A DNA stretch of 64,000 nucleotides. Source: an uncultured Photobacterium sp. (GTDB lineage: Bacteria; Pseudomonadota; Gammaproteobacteria; Enterobacterales; Vibrionaceae). The notes beneath the pieces were generated by a model. It had not been told where the DNA came from. It was given only the letters and a program-made list of their open reading frames with translations, and ran no database searches. Where the stretch lies: assembly GCF_947502415.1 (NCBI RefSeq), contig NZ_CANMZV010000012.1, positions 1 through 64,000 on the forward strand, written 5' to 3'. Positions 7,031 to 15,128 of this stretch are shown one piece after another. The position numbers were made by a program, and so were the translations under genes. The stretch's first letter is position 1. Each line of letters begins with the position of its first letter.

Positions 7031-7921
7031 TATCGGTATTGTAACCCTAATTTGAGTTGTTTTTTCTTCTCTGAAAACCATCATCAAATAAGCTAACTGG
7101 CGATCAGTGGTACCTTTGACAACTTGGTTAACCTCAGCGTGGACCGAACCGGATTAGTCTGGGCACTGCTGGTGCTGCCATTAATTATCCTGGGTGCCCC
7201 TACCGGTGGCCAGCAAAATACAACCCCCCTGGCTATGTCATTATCGCTGACGATACTCCTAGCTAAACCCACAACGACAACACCCCGCATTCCCCCACAA
7301 CATAACCACCAGCAAATCACCGCCACTCTCTCGGCGAAACACTCTCAAAATGACTCAAAACTTCTTCACCATTTAGCCGCTTTGTTGCACTGCCTTCATA
7401 CTTGGACAGCCATTCATACTCATTAAGCATTCCCTCCCTTAATGTTAAGGCTTGCGGATTAGTAATGGTCGTCAAAAAAATGCCAAGTTTCATTCGTAAT
7501 GTGAGCCAGTTAATAAAAGCAAGCAGCCTGTTATGCGCGATTGATTATATTAAACGGTCAAAGTCTCAACAGAAGCAGACCTGATAATATATTTTCCGCC
7601 GAAAAATATATCCATTCACAAATAAGATGTTATCAGGGCAAATATTGATAGGATCCGATAACGTGTTGTTGGTTGATAAGTGGTCAAACCACAAAAATTG
7701 ATCTGGCTCGCAGTTTTATTTTTGGCGCTACCGTTATTTTGCCGTCAAAATTTTGTTCCCTTTTTTACCCATCATACCAATCAAGGATATTCCTTTAACG
7801 AAATCAATCGCACTTTTTATGCTTCATAGATTCCTTTGGAATGGTTCTCAGTAAAATGGGCTATGACTTTTACGAATGCCTATTTTTGCATTCAATCACT
7901 GTGAGCAGGAAGCCTGAGAGC
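7031..7921. other. 890-bp stretch without a supported gene; possible decayed membrane-protein fragment
   Basis: Between the oxidoreductase and the next regulator no complete gene is seen. A plus-strand frame from about 7089 gives AISGTFDNLVNLSVDRTG, then LVWALLVLPLIILGAP. This looks like a piece of an integral membrane protein but degenerates after about 60 residues. The rest (7430-7900) is AT-rich and shows nothing recognisable. Confidence 0.35.
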
Positions 7922-8560
7922 ATGGAATATTTAGAGAGAATTAAGCGTTTAGCCAAAATTCAGGGCATCAGCCAAAAGCAGCTGGGCGAAGCCCTTGAAC
8001 TCCAGCAAGGTACAATGAGCCGTAAGCTTTCGGGCAAATACGGTATCGAAGTTCGCGAGCTTGAAAAAATTGCGATGACACTTAGTACATCAATCAGCTA
8101 CCTGCTAACAGGGCAAATTGATACCGGTACCCGTGCGACCACCGCTATTAGCGATGAAGCATCCCAAGGTTCAACAAGTACCTACATCCCGATCATTCAC
8201 CGTAAAGATTTTACGACGTATAGTCAGGGAGGAACCGTCAATGTTGTAAGCAAGCGTGCTATTCCGCACCACCTGGAGCGTGAAGAATGCCTGGGACTGT
8301 TAGTTGATAATGAGAACATCGCACAGTGTGCACCGGTTGGCAGCTATGCGCTTGCGACGCGCAAAGCGACCTACCGTCCAAAGCAGCCGGTATTCGCTTC
8401 AGTACGCGGTAGTGAGCCTGATTTCTACCACATGACTCAGCTGGCCGACGGCGTTGTGTTTTCAACTTCCCAGCCAGATTTTCCAAATCTGTTTGTGAAC
8501 AATGGCGAGTTCCAAATCCACGGGTATATCATTCAGTCGGATTGGGCTTACGACCGATAA
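7922..8560 (+). CDS. Xre-type transcriptional regulator with S24-like C-terminal domain
   Basis: Started at ATG 7922, with AGGAAG 9 nt upstream; the frame opens 27 codons earlier but without a better site. The product has 212 residues. Residues 4-60 form a Cro/CI helix-turn-helix (IKRLAKIQGISQKQLGEALE, then QQGTMSRKLSGKYG). The C-terminal 120 residues have the strand pattern of LexA/CI-type peptidase S24 domains (GLLVDNENIAQCAPVGSYAL ... QPVFASVRG ... FQIHGYIIQSDW). The usual Ser-Met catalytic motif and the matching Lys are not evident, so self-cleavage is doubtful. It stands alone upstream of yjjX. Its targets are unknown; a phage-derived or housekeeping regulator are both possible. Confidence 0.75.
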   Translation: MEYLERIKRLAKIQGISQKQLGEALELQQGTMSRKLSGKYGIEVRELEKIAMTLSTSISYLLTGQIDTGTRATTAISDEASQGSTSTYIPIIHRKDFTTYSQGGTVNVVSKRAIPHHLEREECLGLLVDNENIAQCAPVGSYALATRKATYRPKQPVFASVRGSEPDFYHMTQLADGVVFSTSQPDFPNLFVNNGEFQIHGYIIQSDWAYDR

Positions 8561-8623
8561 GTCGCCTTACATGCGTGACTTCATGTCGTCAAACCGTAAA
8601 ATAGCTGGGGTGGAGGTAATAGT

Positions 8624-9145
8624 ATGTCATCAGTTATCGTCGCCTCAGCTAATCCTGCCAAAATATCTGCAGTCGCTGAGGCTTTTTCAACAGCTTTTCC
8701 AGCACAAACCTTTTCATTCCAGGGGATCAGTGTCGCCAGTGAGGTGAGAGATCAGCCTATGTGCGCTGACGAAACCCTGACCGGCGCCCGTAACCGGATC
8801 AACAACGCTCGCAAGCAAGTACCGGAAGCCGACTACTATGTCAGCATTGAAGCCGGTATCGACGGTGATTCCACCTTTGCCTGGATGGTTGTCGAAAACA
8901 GCACTCAGCGTGGTGAGGCGCGATCGGCATCCTTACCATTGCCGCCAAAGGCACTGGATAAGATCCACCAGGGCATCGAGCTTGGGGATGTCATGGATGA
9001 AATGTTCAACCAGACCAACGTCAAGCAAAAAGGCGGGGCAATCGCTATGCTGACTAACCATAAACTCAGCCGCAGCTCGGTTTACCAGCAAGCATTGATC
9101 CTGGCTCTGATCCCATTCATGAACCAAGACCTATTTCCAGCCTGA
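8624..9145 (+). CDS. yjjX: Inosine/xanthosine triphosphatase
   Basis: A 173-residue YjjX family NTPase, which hydrolyses non-canonical purine triphosphates (ITP, XTP) to the diphosphates and so keeps them out of nucleic acid. The fold is ITPase-like. Visible landmarks are the N-terminal SSVIVASANPAKISAV nucleotide-binding segment, VRDQPMCADETLTGARNRIN, and ADYYVSIEAGIDGD in the middle. The end contains KQKGGAIAMLTNHKLSRSSV. Length equals that of E. coli YjjX. It is convergent with trpR, the same arrangement as in E. coli, and a shared terminator sits between them. GGAGG lies just ahead of the ATG. Confidence 0.92.
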   Translation: MSSVIVASANPAKISAVAEAFSTAFPAQTFSFQGISVASEVRDQPMCADETLTGARNRINNARKQVPEADYYVSIEAGIDGDSTFAWMVVENSTQRGEARSASLPLPPKALDKIHQGIELGDVMDEMFNQTNVKQKGGAIAMLTNHKLSRSSVYQQALILALIPFMNQDLFPA

Positions 9146-9164
9146 ATATTTGCCAGATAATAAA

Positions 9165-9187
9165 AACCCTGCCGTTTGGGCAGGGTT
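9165..9187. terminator. Bidirectional terminator between yjjX and trpR
   Basis: AACCCTGCC (9165-9173), a five-base loop, GGCAGGGTT (9179-9187), flanked by A-rich and T-containing sequence on the two sides. Confidence 0.75.
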
Positions 9188-9213
9188 GATTTGGTTTTGA
9201 GCAATATGTTCCG

Positions 9214-9528
9214 CTATTTAGTACTCTGCTGCTGTAGCAACTGTGCCAACCACACCTTGGTCGCCTCATCATGATGCTTCAGCTCATTTGAACCACGAGT
9301 GATTGTTGCAACACCGACACCTAACAACTCACTGATCTTTCGCTGGCTCCGCTCACCATTTAGCAACTCATTAAAAATATTGACCCGGGACAACAATACC
9401 GTTCGCTCATCCGGCGTCAGTAGCAACTTCAGTAAAGTGTCATCTTTTTGCTCAGACGCAGCCTGACGCAAAATATCAATCACTTGCTGCCATTCAGTGA
9501 ATTCTGGAGTTTCTGGGGTGGAAGACAT
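9214..9528 (-). CDS. trpR: Trp operon repressor
   Basis: A 104-residue TrpR. When bound to L-tryptophan it represses the tryptophan biosynthetic operon and its own gene. The all-helical body (residues 10-65) is followed by the helix-turn-helix QRKISELLGVGVATITRGSN around residues 68-87, a near-exact match to the enterobacterial DNA-reading head. Length is close to E. coli TrpR (108). It lies just downstream of slt on the same strand, as in E. coli, with its own promoter in the 73-bp gap. I could not find a convincing palindromic trp operator there. Confidence 0.95.
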   Translation of the reverse strand: MSSTPETPEFTEWQQVIDILRQAASEQKDDTLLKLLLTPDERTVLLSRVNIFNELLNGERSQRKISELLGVGVATITRGSNELKHHDEATKVWLAQLLQQQSTK

Positions 9529-9564
9529 TTAAACCTCATCAATGAGTACCTTTCTCAGCACCGG

Positions 9565-9593
9565 ATTCTATCCTGTTATTTACGTACAACCAA
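9565..9593 (-). promoter_or_regulatory. Predicted sigma70 promoter of trpR
   Basis: On the minus strand TTGGTT (-35, 9593-9588), a 17-bp spacer and TAGAAT (-10, 9570-9565) lie about 37 bp ahead of the trpR start, in the gap after slt. Confidence 0.5.
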
Positions 9594-9601
9594 GCCGACA
9601 A

Positions 9602-11533
9602 TCAGTACCTTGCATCCAGCTCGTTAGGTTTGAGCAATGGCGTTTTCTTGCCGATCAGATCCCCGTAATACACCTCGAACATTAAAATGTTCTGCACATA
9701 TCGCCGGGTTTCAGCAAACGGAATCGCTTCGATAAATTCATATACATTCAGCTGTTCATCGGTTTTCTGACGCCAGCGTGTTACGCGGGTAGGCCCGGCA
9801 TTATAGGCAGCAAACGCAAACACCCGGTTATCATCATAACGCTCCAGCATCATCTTCAGGTAACCGCTACCAAGGCGAATATTAACCCCGGGATCAAACA
9901 GGCTCTTCTTACCCTGATAGTTTCGCCCCAGCTTTTTCGCCGTCTCTTTGGCCGTGGCAGGCATCAGCTGCATCAGCCCCCGGGCTCCAACCGGCGAGAT
10001 CGCCTCGATATTTAGTGCACTTTCCTGACGCGCCAGTGCCATCATCGTGGTAGCCGACAAGCCACGCTTCTTGCTGAAAAAATCGAACCACCATTTGTGG
10101 GCGACCGGAAAACGTAGCTCAATATAATCCCACAACTGGCCGGAAATGGTTGCCTGAACGGCCATATGGTGCCACTTATTCGCCGCAGCATAAGTGGCCA
10201 GCATCACCACTTCATCATTATCCATCCTATCAAGCAGGTATTCCCACTCGCGGTTAGCGGAAAACAACTTGTCCAACGCTATCAACTCCTTGATCCGCCC
10301 GAGTGAATCCGTGTATTCATGGTGATGATCGACTGAACTATCAGACGTCCTAACAGGATAAACGATCGGTTTACCCAGAATGGTGGCTGCCGCCGCACTG
10401 TAATAGTTACGCTCACCTAAAATGGAACGGTAAAGCTCATCAGCCGTTTTATTGTTCCCTTCCCTGGCCAGAAAATTGGCCTGCCAGAACGTCCAACGAA
10501 TAGATTTTTTGGCCTCATCGGGCAAGCGCGTCATCCACCCCTTGGCTTCCTGCCACTTAGCCTGGCGGATTGCCAACCGGAACCGGCGCTCCAACAACGA
10601 TTCATTTCGCGTGCCTGTCAGCTTCTTGTCACGCCAGCGGATCAACTCTTTATCATCAGTTGAGAAAAGCCTGCTGGCGGTATAGTCGGCCATCAGCTGG
10701 CGCTTGACAGCAGAAAAATGCTGCCCTTTCATCGTCCACTCATACTGCCTAACAGCCTCTCGCACATCACTGCGCACCAGCCGCTTATAAGCAATAATCG
10801 TCAGGTTCTGGTTGAAAGGTGTCACCTTGCTACGTTTGGCAAAGTCACCAACCCGATCGGGGCTATCGTAAAGCTCAAGCACCGCCTTACCCTGCCCCTT
10901 CCCGCTTTTGGATAACTGTTTATTGAGATATTTAAGACGGTTACGATTTTTTTCTTCATAAACCAGCAGCATACGGTCGAGGATAACATTATTGCTACGC
11001 TGGCCGGCCTTTTGCCATTTTGTCAGAAGGGGATCACAGGCATCACTGAGAGACTTGCCGGTCAACCATAATGACTCGGCGCCCTGCCAGGCAACTTCTG
11101 TATTACCGAGCTTGCTCTGGGCATAATAATAGTGACACCTCAGCACTTCATCACGCGGCGGCATCGGCTGGACATCGACAAAATTCTGCCAACGCTCGGA
11201 ATCGGCCAGATGTTGGAGGTAGCGCTCCCTAACGGTCTCGCTAAATGGCAGGCTCTCGAATTCCTTAATAAAGGTCTCAACCTGCGCAGGGGTTTTCTGT
11301 GTCAAATTGCGAGAAAAATCACGATAGTCAAGGTAGGGAACTAACGGATAATCGCCCAGCTTTTCACGCAGCTGACGAAAGTCCTTCTCATTGTTGTCAC
11401 TCAGCGCCTCTTTTGCCTCTTCATACCATTGACGCTGCTGATCAAGCGAAGCAGCCTGGCTAAGCGGCCCGGCCAGCAAGCACAGCACCGTTACGGTGAC
11501 CGAAAACGCCTTACGGATAAAATAGCAAGTCAC
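9602..11533 (-). CDS. slt: Soluble lytic murein transglycosylase Slt
   Basis: A 643-residue periplasmic exolytic transglycosylase that cuts the MurNAc-GlcNAc bond of peptidoglycan with formation of the 1,6-anhydro product. A signal peptide (about residues 1-27, FSVTVTVLCLLAGPLSQA) precedes the long alpha-superhelical U and L domains. The catalytic goose-type lysozyme domain is C-terminal: MMALARQESALN with catalytic Glu504, SPVGARGLMQLMPATA, and AYNAGPTRVTRW. Size matches E. coli Slt70 (645). The start is GTG; no in-frame ATG lies near. Order slt-trpR is as in E. coli. Confidence 0.95.
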   Translation of the reverse strand: MTCYFIRKAFSVTVTVLCLLAGPLSQAASLDQQRQWYEEAKEALSDNNEKDFRQLREKLGDYPLVPYLDYRDFSRNLTQKTPAQVETFIKEFESLPFSETVRERYLQHLADSERWQNFVDVQPMPPRDEVLRCHYYYAQSKLGNTEVAWQGAESLWLTGKSLSDACDPLLTKWQKAGQRSNNVILDRMLLVYEEKNRNRLKYLNKQLSKSGKGQGKAVLELYDSPDRVGDFAKRSKVTPFNQNLTIIAYKRLVRSDVREAVRQYEWTMKGQHFSAVKRQLMADYTASRLFSTDDKELIRWRDKKLTGTRNESLLERRFRLAIRQAKWQEAKGWMTRLPDEAKKSIRWTFWQANFLAREGNNKTADELYRSILGERNYYSAAAATILGKPIVYPVRTSDSSVDHHHEYTDSLGRIKELIALDKLFSANREWEYLLDRMDNDEVVMLATYAAANKWHHMAVQATISGQLWDYIELRFPVAHKWWFDFFSKKRGLSATTMMALARQESALNIEAISPVGARGLMQLMPATAKETAKKLGRNYQGKKSLFDPGVNIRLGSGYLKMMLERYDDNRVFAFAAYNAGPTRVTRWRQKTDEQLNVYEFIEAIPFAETRRYVQNILMFEVYYGDLIGKKTPLLKPNELDARY

Positions 11534-11771
11534 AGTACAATTCCACTCCAGTCGATTCCATCCCTATAGAAATACCCAGCTAATAAATATGCACTCAACT
11601 GCACTTTATTCCTAGTACTGTTTTCCATCATCCCGGAACTACCGAAACGGCAGCCAAGATCAGACTGGTATTTATTCATCTTAAACGCTAATGATGAACA
11701 ATGCTGTTAAACTTATGTCCAGAACAGGTAAAATACCTCCTTTCCCTTTAGATTAGAGATTACAAACGGAT

Positions 11772-13439
11772 ATGGCTGAATACGTCTATACCATGTCGCG
11801 CGTTGGCAAAATCGTTCCGCCTAAGCGCCAAATTCTGAAAGATATTTCCCTAAGCTTTTTTCCAGGTGCAAAAATTGGTGTACTTGGCCTGAACGGTGCG
11901 GGTAAATCGACCTTGCTACGTATCATGGCTGGTATCGATACCGATATCGAAGGTGAAGCTCGTCCACAAGCGGGTCTGAAAGTAGGTTACCTGCCACAGG
12001 AACCGGTTCTGGATGAAGAAAAGACCGTCCGTGAAGTTGTTGAGGAAGCAGTATCTGATGTTAAAAATGCACTGACTCGCCTTGATGCAGTTTATGCCGC
12101 TTATGCAGAACCAGATGCAGACTTCGACGTTCTGGCCAAAGAACAGGGCGAACTTGAAGCGCTGATCGAAACCAAAGATGGCCACAACCTGGAGATGCAA
12201 CTAGAGCGTGCTGCTGATGCCCTTCGCCTTCCTGAATGGGATGCACAAATCAAACACCTGTCTGGTGGTGAGCGTCGTCGTGTTGCTATCTGTCGCCTGC
12301 TGCTAGACAAGCCGGACATGCTACTGCTTGACGAACCGACGAACCACCTGGATGCTGAATCGGTTGCATGGCTTGAGCACTTCCTGGTTGACTACAGCGG
12401 TACTGTTGTTGCGATTACCCACGACCGTTACTTCCTTGACAACGCTGCTGGCTGGATCCTGGAACTTGACCGTGGTGAAGGTATTCCATGGGAAGGTAAC
12501 TACACTTCTTGGCTTGAGCAAAAAGATGAGCGCTTGAAGCAAGAATCATCGCAAGAGAAAGCACGTCAGAAAACGATCGAGAAAGAACTTGAATGGGTTC
12601 GCCAGAATCCAAAAGGTCGTCAGGCGAAATCAAAAGCACGTATGGCACGCTTTGAAGAGCTTAACAACAACGATCACCAAAAACGTAACGAAACCAACGA
12701 GCTATTTATCCCGCCAGGTGAGCGCCTAGGTGATAAAGTGCTTGAGGTGAACAACCTAACTAAATCGTTCGGTGATCGCGTTCTTATCGACAACCTGTCT
12801 TTCAGCATGCCTAAGGGTGCGATTGTGGGTATCATCGGTGCTAACGGTGCCGGTAAATCAACCCTATTTAAGATGCTGAGCGGCACAGAACAACCTGACG
12901 CGGGTACGATTGAACTGGGTGAGACAGTAAGTCTTGCATCGGTTGATCAGTTCCGTGACAGCATGAACGACAAAAACACGGTATACCAAGAAATTTCGGA
13001 AGGTGCGGAAATCATCCGTATCAACAACTTCGAAATTCCTGCACGTGCATACGCTTCACGCTTCAACTTCAAAGGAAGCGATCAGCAGAAACTGATTGGC
13101 GACCTTTCTGGTGGTGAGCGTAACCGTGTTCACTTGGCGAAACTGCTTAAAGCGGGCGGTAACGTTCTGCTACTCGATGAACCGACCAATGACCTGGACG
13201 TAGAAACCCTACGTGCACTGGAAGAAGCCCTGCTGGAATTCCCAGGCTGTGCCATGGTTATCTCGCACGACCGCTGGTTCCTCGACCGTATTGCAACTCA
13301 CATCCTGGACTACCGTGACGAAGGTCAGGTGAACTTCTTCGAAGGTAACTTCACCGAGTACACCGACTGGCTGAAAAAGACCCTGGGGTCACAGGCTGCA
13401 GAGCCGCATCGCATCAAGTACAAGCGTATCGCTAAGTAA
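11772..13439 (+). CDS. ettA: Energy-dependent translational throttle protein EttA
   Basis: A 555-residue ABC-F ATPase. Such proteins have no membrane part; EttA binds the ribosomal E site and gates the first elongation step according to ADP/ATP. Two ABC domains are complete: GLNGAGKST at 39-47 with LSGGERRRV and LLLDEPTNHLDAES, then GANGAGKST near residue 355 with LSGGERNRV and LLDEPTNDLD. Between them is the P-site tRNA interaction motif region, rich in charged residues (ERLKQESSQEKARQKTIEKE). Length is identical to the E. coli protein. A strong terminator follows. It is divergent from slt, as in E. coli. Confidence 0.95.
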   Translation: MAEYVYTMSRVGKIVPPKRQILKDISLSFFPGAKIGVLGLNGAGKSTLLRIMAGIDTDIEGEARPQAGLKVGYLPQEPVLDEEKTVREVVEEAVSDVKNALTRLDAVYAAYAEPDADFDVLAKEQGELEALIETKDGHNLEMQLERAADALRLPEWDAQIKHLSGGERRRVAICRLLLDKPDMLLLDEPTNHLDAESVAWLEHFLVDYSGTVVAITHDRYFLDNAAGWILELDRGEGIPWEGNYTSWLEQKDERLKQESSQEKARQKTIEKELEWVRQNPKGRQAKSKARMARFEELNNNDHQKRNETNELFIPPGERLGDKVLEVNNLTKSFGDRVLIDNLSFSMPKGAIVGIIGANGAGKSTLFKMLSGTEQPDAGTIELGETVSLASVDQFRDSMNDKNTVYQEISEGAEIIRINNFEIPARAYASRFNFKGSDQQKLIGDLSGGERNRVHLAKLLKAGGNVLLLDEPTNDLDVETLRALEEALLEFPGCAMVISHDRWFLDRIATHILDYRDEGQVNFFEGNFTEYTDWLKKTLGSQAAEPHRIKYKRIAK

Positions 13440-13459
13440 TTTGCGTACTTATAACTCCA

Positions 13460-13485
13460 AAGGGCTGCATTATGCAGCCCTTTTT
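13460..13485 (+). terminator. Terminator of ettA
   Basis: AAGGGCTGCAT (13460-13470), one-base loop region, ATGCAGCCCTT (13472-13482), followed by TTTT. Confidence 0.85.
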
Positions 13486-13621
13486 TGGTATTTCTAACCA
13501 AGAATGTGACCAACTCAACCAGACTCAGTGCCACGGTGGCGTATTTTTGTGATCCAATGGCTGGAGAAATATCTCATTTCTAATTACACTTAAATCACTA
13601 AAACAACAAAAAAGTATTGCT

Positions 13622-13999
13622 ATGGTCGAGAGACGTCACTTTATCCGCATCCTCTACCGGACTCCCGCAAAAATAAAGCAATCGCAGGAGGAATGGTCTG
13701 CGGAAGTTTGTGACCTTTCGTTACAGGGGATCCTGCTCACTTGCCCTCCTGGCTGGAAATCCGGCCATGACAAATACTACACCGTCAGCTTCTGTTTGCA
13801 TGACTGTGACGTCGAACTGAACATGGAGACACAGCTGGTCAGCCATGACGACGATTACCTGCGCATGCAGATCCATCATATTGACATTGAGAGTGCCAGC
13901 CACCTCAAACGCCTAGTCGAGCTTAATATCGGCACGGACGAGCTATTACATCGAGAACTCGAACAACTGGCAGATCTTAAAAAGCACCTTAACGAGTAG
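13622..13999 (+). CDS. PilZ-domain protein
   Basis: A 125-residue single-domain PilZ protein, a predicted cytoplasmic c-di-GMP receptor. The start MVERRHFIR carries the RxxxR ligand-binding motif, and EVCDLSLQGILLTC carries the D/NxSxxG motif. Both halves of the c-di-GMP site are present, so binding is likely. After the beta barrel comes a C-terminal helix (SASHLKRLVELN to the end). It is followed 12 bp later by an M23 peptidase gene in the same direction, implying co-transcription. No clear Shine-Dalgarno precedes the ATG. The partner process is unknown. Confidence 0.85.
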   Translation: MVERRHFIRILYRTPAKIKQSQEEWSAEVCDLSLQGILLTCPPGWKSGHDKYYTVSFCLHDCDVELNMETQLVSHDDDYLRMQIHHIDIESASHLKRLVELNIGTDELLHRELEQLADLKKHLNE

Positions 14000-14011
14000 T
14001 AGTTATTCACT

Positions 14012-15010
14012 ATGTCGGACAGTATTTGTATCTCGGTCTCTGATCACCGAGGCACTTCCCATTATTTAATCAATCGCTTTAAAAAACGCTATTTTTTCCT
14101 CGCTTTGATTATTGTGTTATCCATGATCTCGTCAGCCGGTTACAGCGTCTACAGCCTTTATCAGAAAACTATTGAATCAGACCAACTGCTAAATGAACTG
14201 AATGTACAAACTGAGCAGCTTACCGCCTCCCTTTCGGAAGAAAGTACTGCCAACCAGGTACTTAACCAAGAACTGGCAGACAAAAAAGCCGCTCTGTCCT
14301 TACTAACCCAGCGTATCGATGATGTCGAAACCATCCTCGGCCTGCAATCTAACGATGGCGAAGTACTGCCGCTTGAACAGCGTATCGACAGTGCAGCTAT
14401 CAGCTCAGCTGTCCGGGGAACCCTGTTCCGCCTGCTGCCTAACGGTAGCCCGACACCGGGGATCCGCATGTCTTCCCAGTACGGTGTCCGGATCCACCCG
14501 GTTACCGGTCGGCGCAAGTACCACCGCGGACTGGATTTCGCCGCCAACATCGGCACACCGATTTACTCCCCGGCAGATGCCGTCGTTGAGGTGATCCGTC
14601 CGAGCAAGAAAAAAGGCTCCGGCAATTTCCTCAAGCTTAGCCATTCAATGGGCTTTGCCTCGACTTACTCGCACATGAACAAATTCAATGTTAAGCGCGG
14701 TCAGTTCATTCGAAAAGGGGATCTGATTGGCTGGACTGGCAATACCGGCCTGTCGACCGGCCCGCACTTGCACTATGAAATTCGTTTTTTGGGACGCGCC
14801 CTCAACCCTCGTCCATTCGTAGAATGGACACCGGAGAACTTTGACTCACTGTTTAAGAAAGAAAAAACGGTGCAATGGGTTCACCTACTGGATATGTTCA
14901 ATAACATTGTATCAATGCAGGTTCAGCTGACTCACCATGTTCCGGAAGCCGCCACACCAATAAAAACGGCCAGCAACCAGGAGGTGGCACCGGATCAGCA
15001 CCAGCTCTAA
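14012..15010 (+). CDS. Membrane-anchored M23-family peptidoglycan endopeptidase
   Basis: A 332-residue protein with a short cytoplasmic tail, one membrane segment (about 27-50, RYFFLALIIVLSMISSAGYS) and a periplasmic coiled coil (about 52-115). These are followed by a LytM/M23 zinc peptidase domain (about 150-270). Zinc and catalytic residues are present: H171 and D175 in HRGLD, H221 in YSHMNKF, and H252/H254 in PHLHYE. It should cleave peptide cross-links in peptidoglycan. The coiled coil plus LytM layout resembles the Vibrio ShyA/MepM and EnvC classes but is shorter. It shares an operon with the PilZ gene 12 bp upstream. Confidence 0.88.
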   Translation: MSDSICISVSDHRGTSHYLINRFKKRYFFLALIIVLSMISSAGYSVYSLYQKTIESDQLLNELNVQTEQLTASLSEESTANQVLNQELADKKAALSLLTQRIDDVETILGLQSNDGEVLPLEQRIDSAAISSAVRGTLFRLLPNGSPTPGIRMSSQYGVRIHPVTGRRKYHRGLDFAANIGTPIYSPADAVVEVIRPSKKKGSGNFLKLSHSMGFASTYSHMNKFNVKRGQFIRKGDLIGWTGNTGLSTGPHLHYEIRFLGRALNPRPFVEWTPENFDSLFKKEKTVQWVHLLDMFNNIVSMQVQLTHHVPEAATPIKTASNQEVAPDQHQL

Positions 15011-15053
15011 GCCAAAGCTCACGCAGGCTGTGCGCCCAAAATGACAGACACAA

Positions 15054-15078
15054 AAAACGAGAGCCTTGCTCTCGTTTT
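15054..15078. terminator. Bidirectional terminator between the M23 gene and radA
   Basis: AAAACGAGAG (15054-15063), loop CCTTG, CTCTCGTTTT (15069-15078). It serves the two convergent genes. Confidence 0.8.
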
Positions 15079-15128
15079 CTTATTGCTTGTTTTTTAATTG
15101 CATATTATCGCCAACAGTAGATACCGGA

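Noticed and set aside
7124-7426. 100-codon open frame as a complete gene
   Set aside because: Only the first 55 codons look protein-like and the start is a TTG without a ribosome-binding site; treated as a possible fragment.
9541-9564. Possible trp operator in front of trpR (GTGCT-n6-GGTAC on the minus strand)
   Set aside because: The half-sites each carry a mismatch and the spacing is two bases short of the GTACT-n8-AGTAC consensus.
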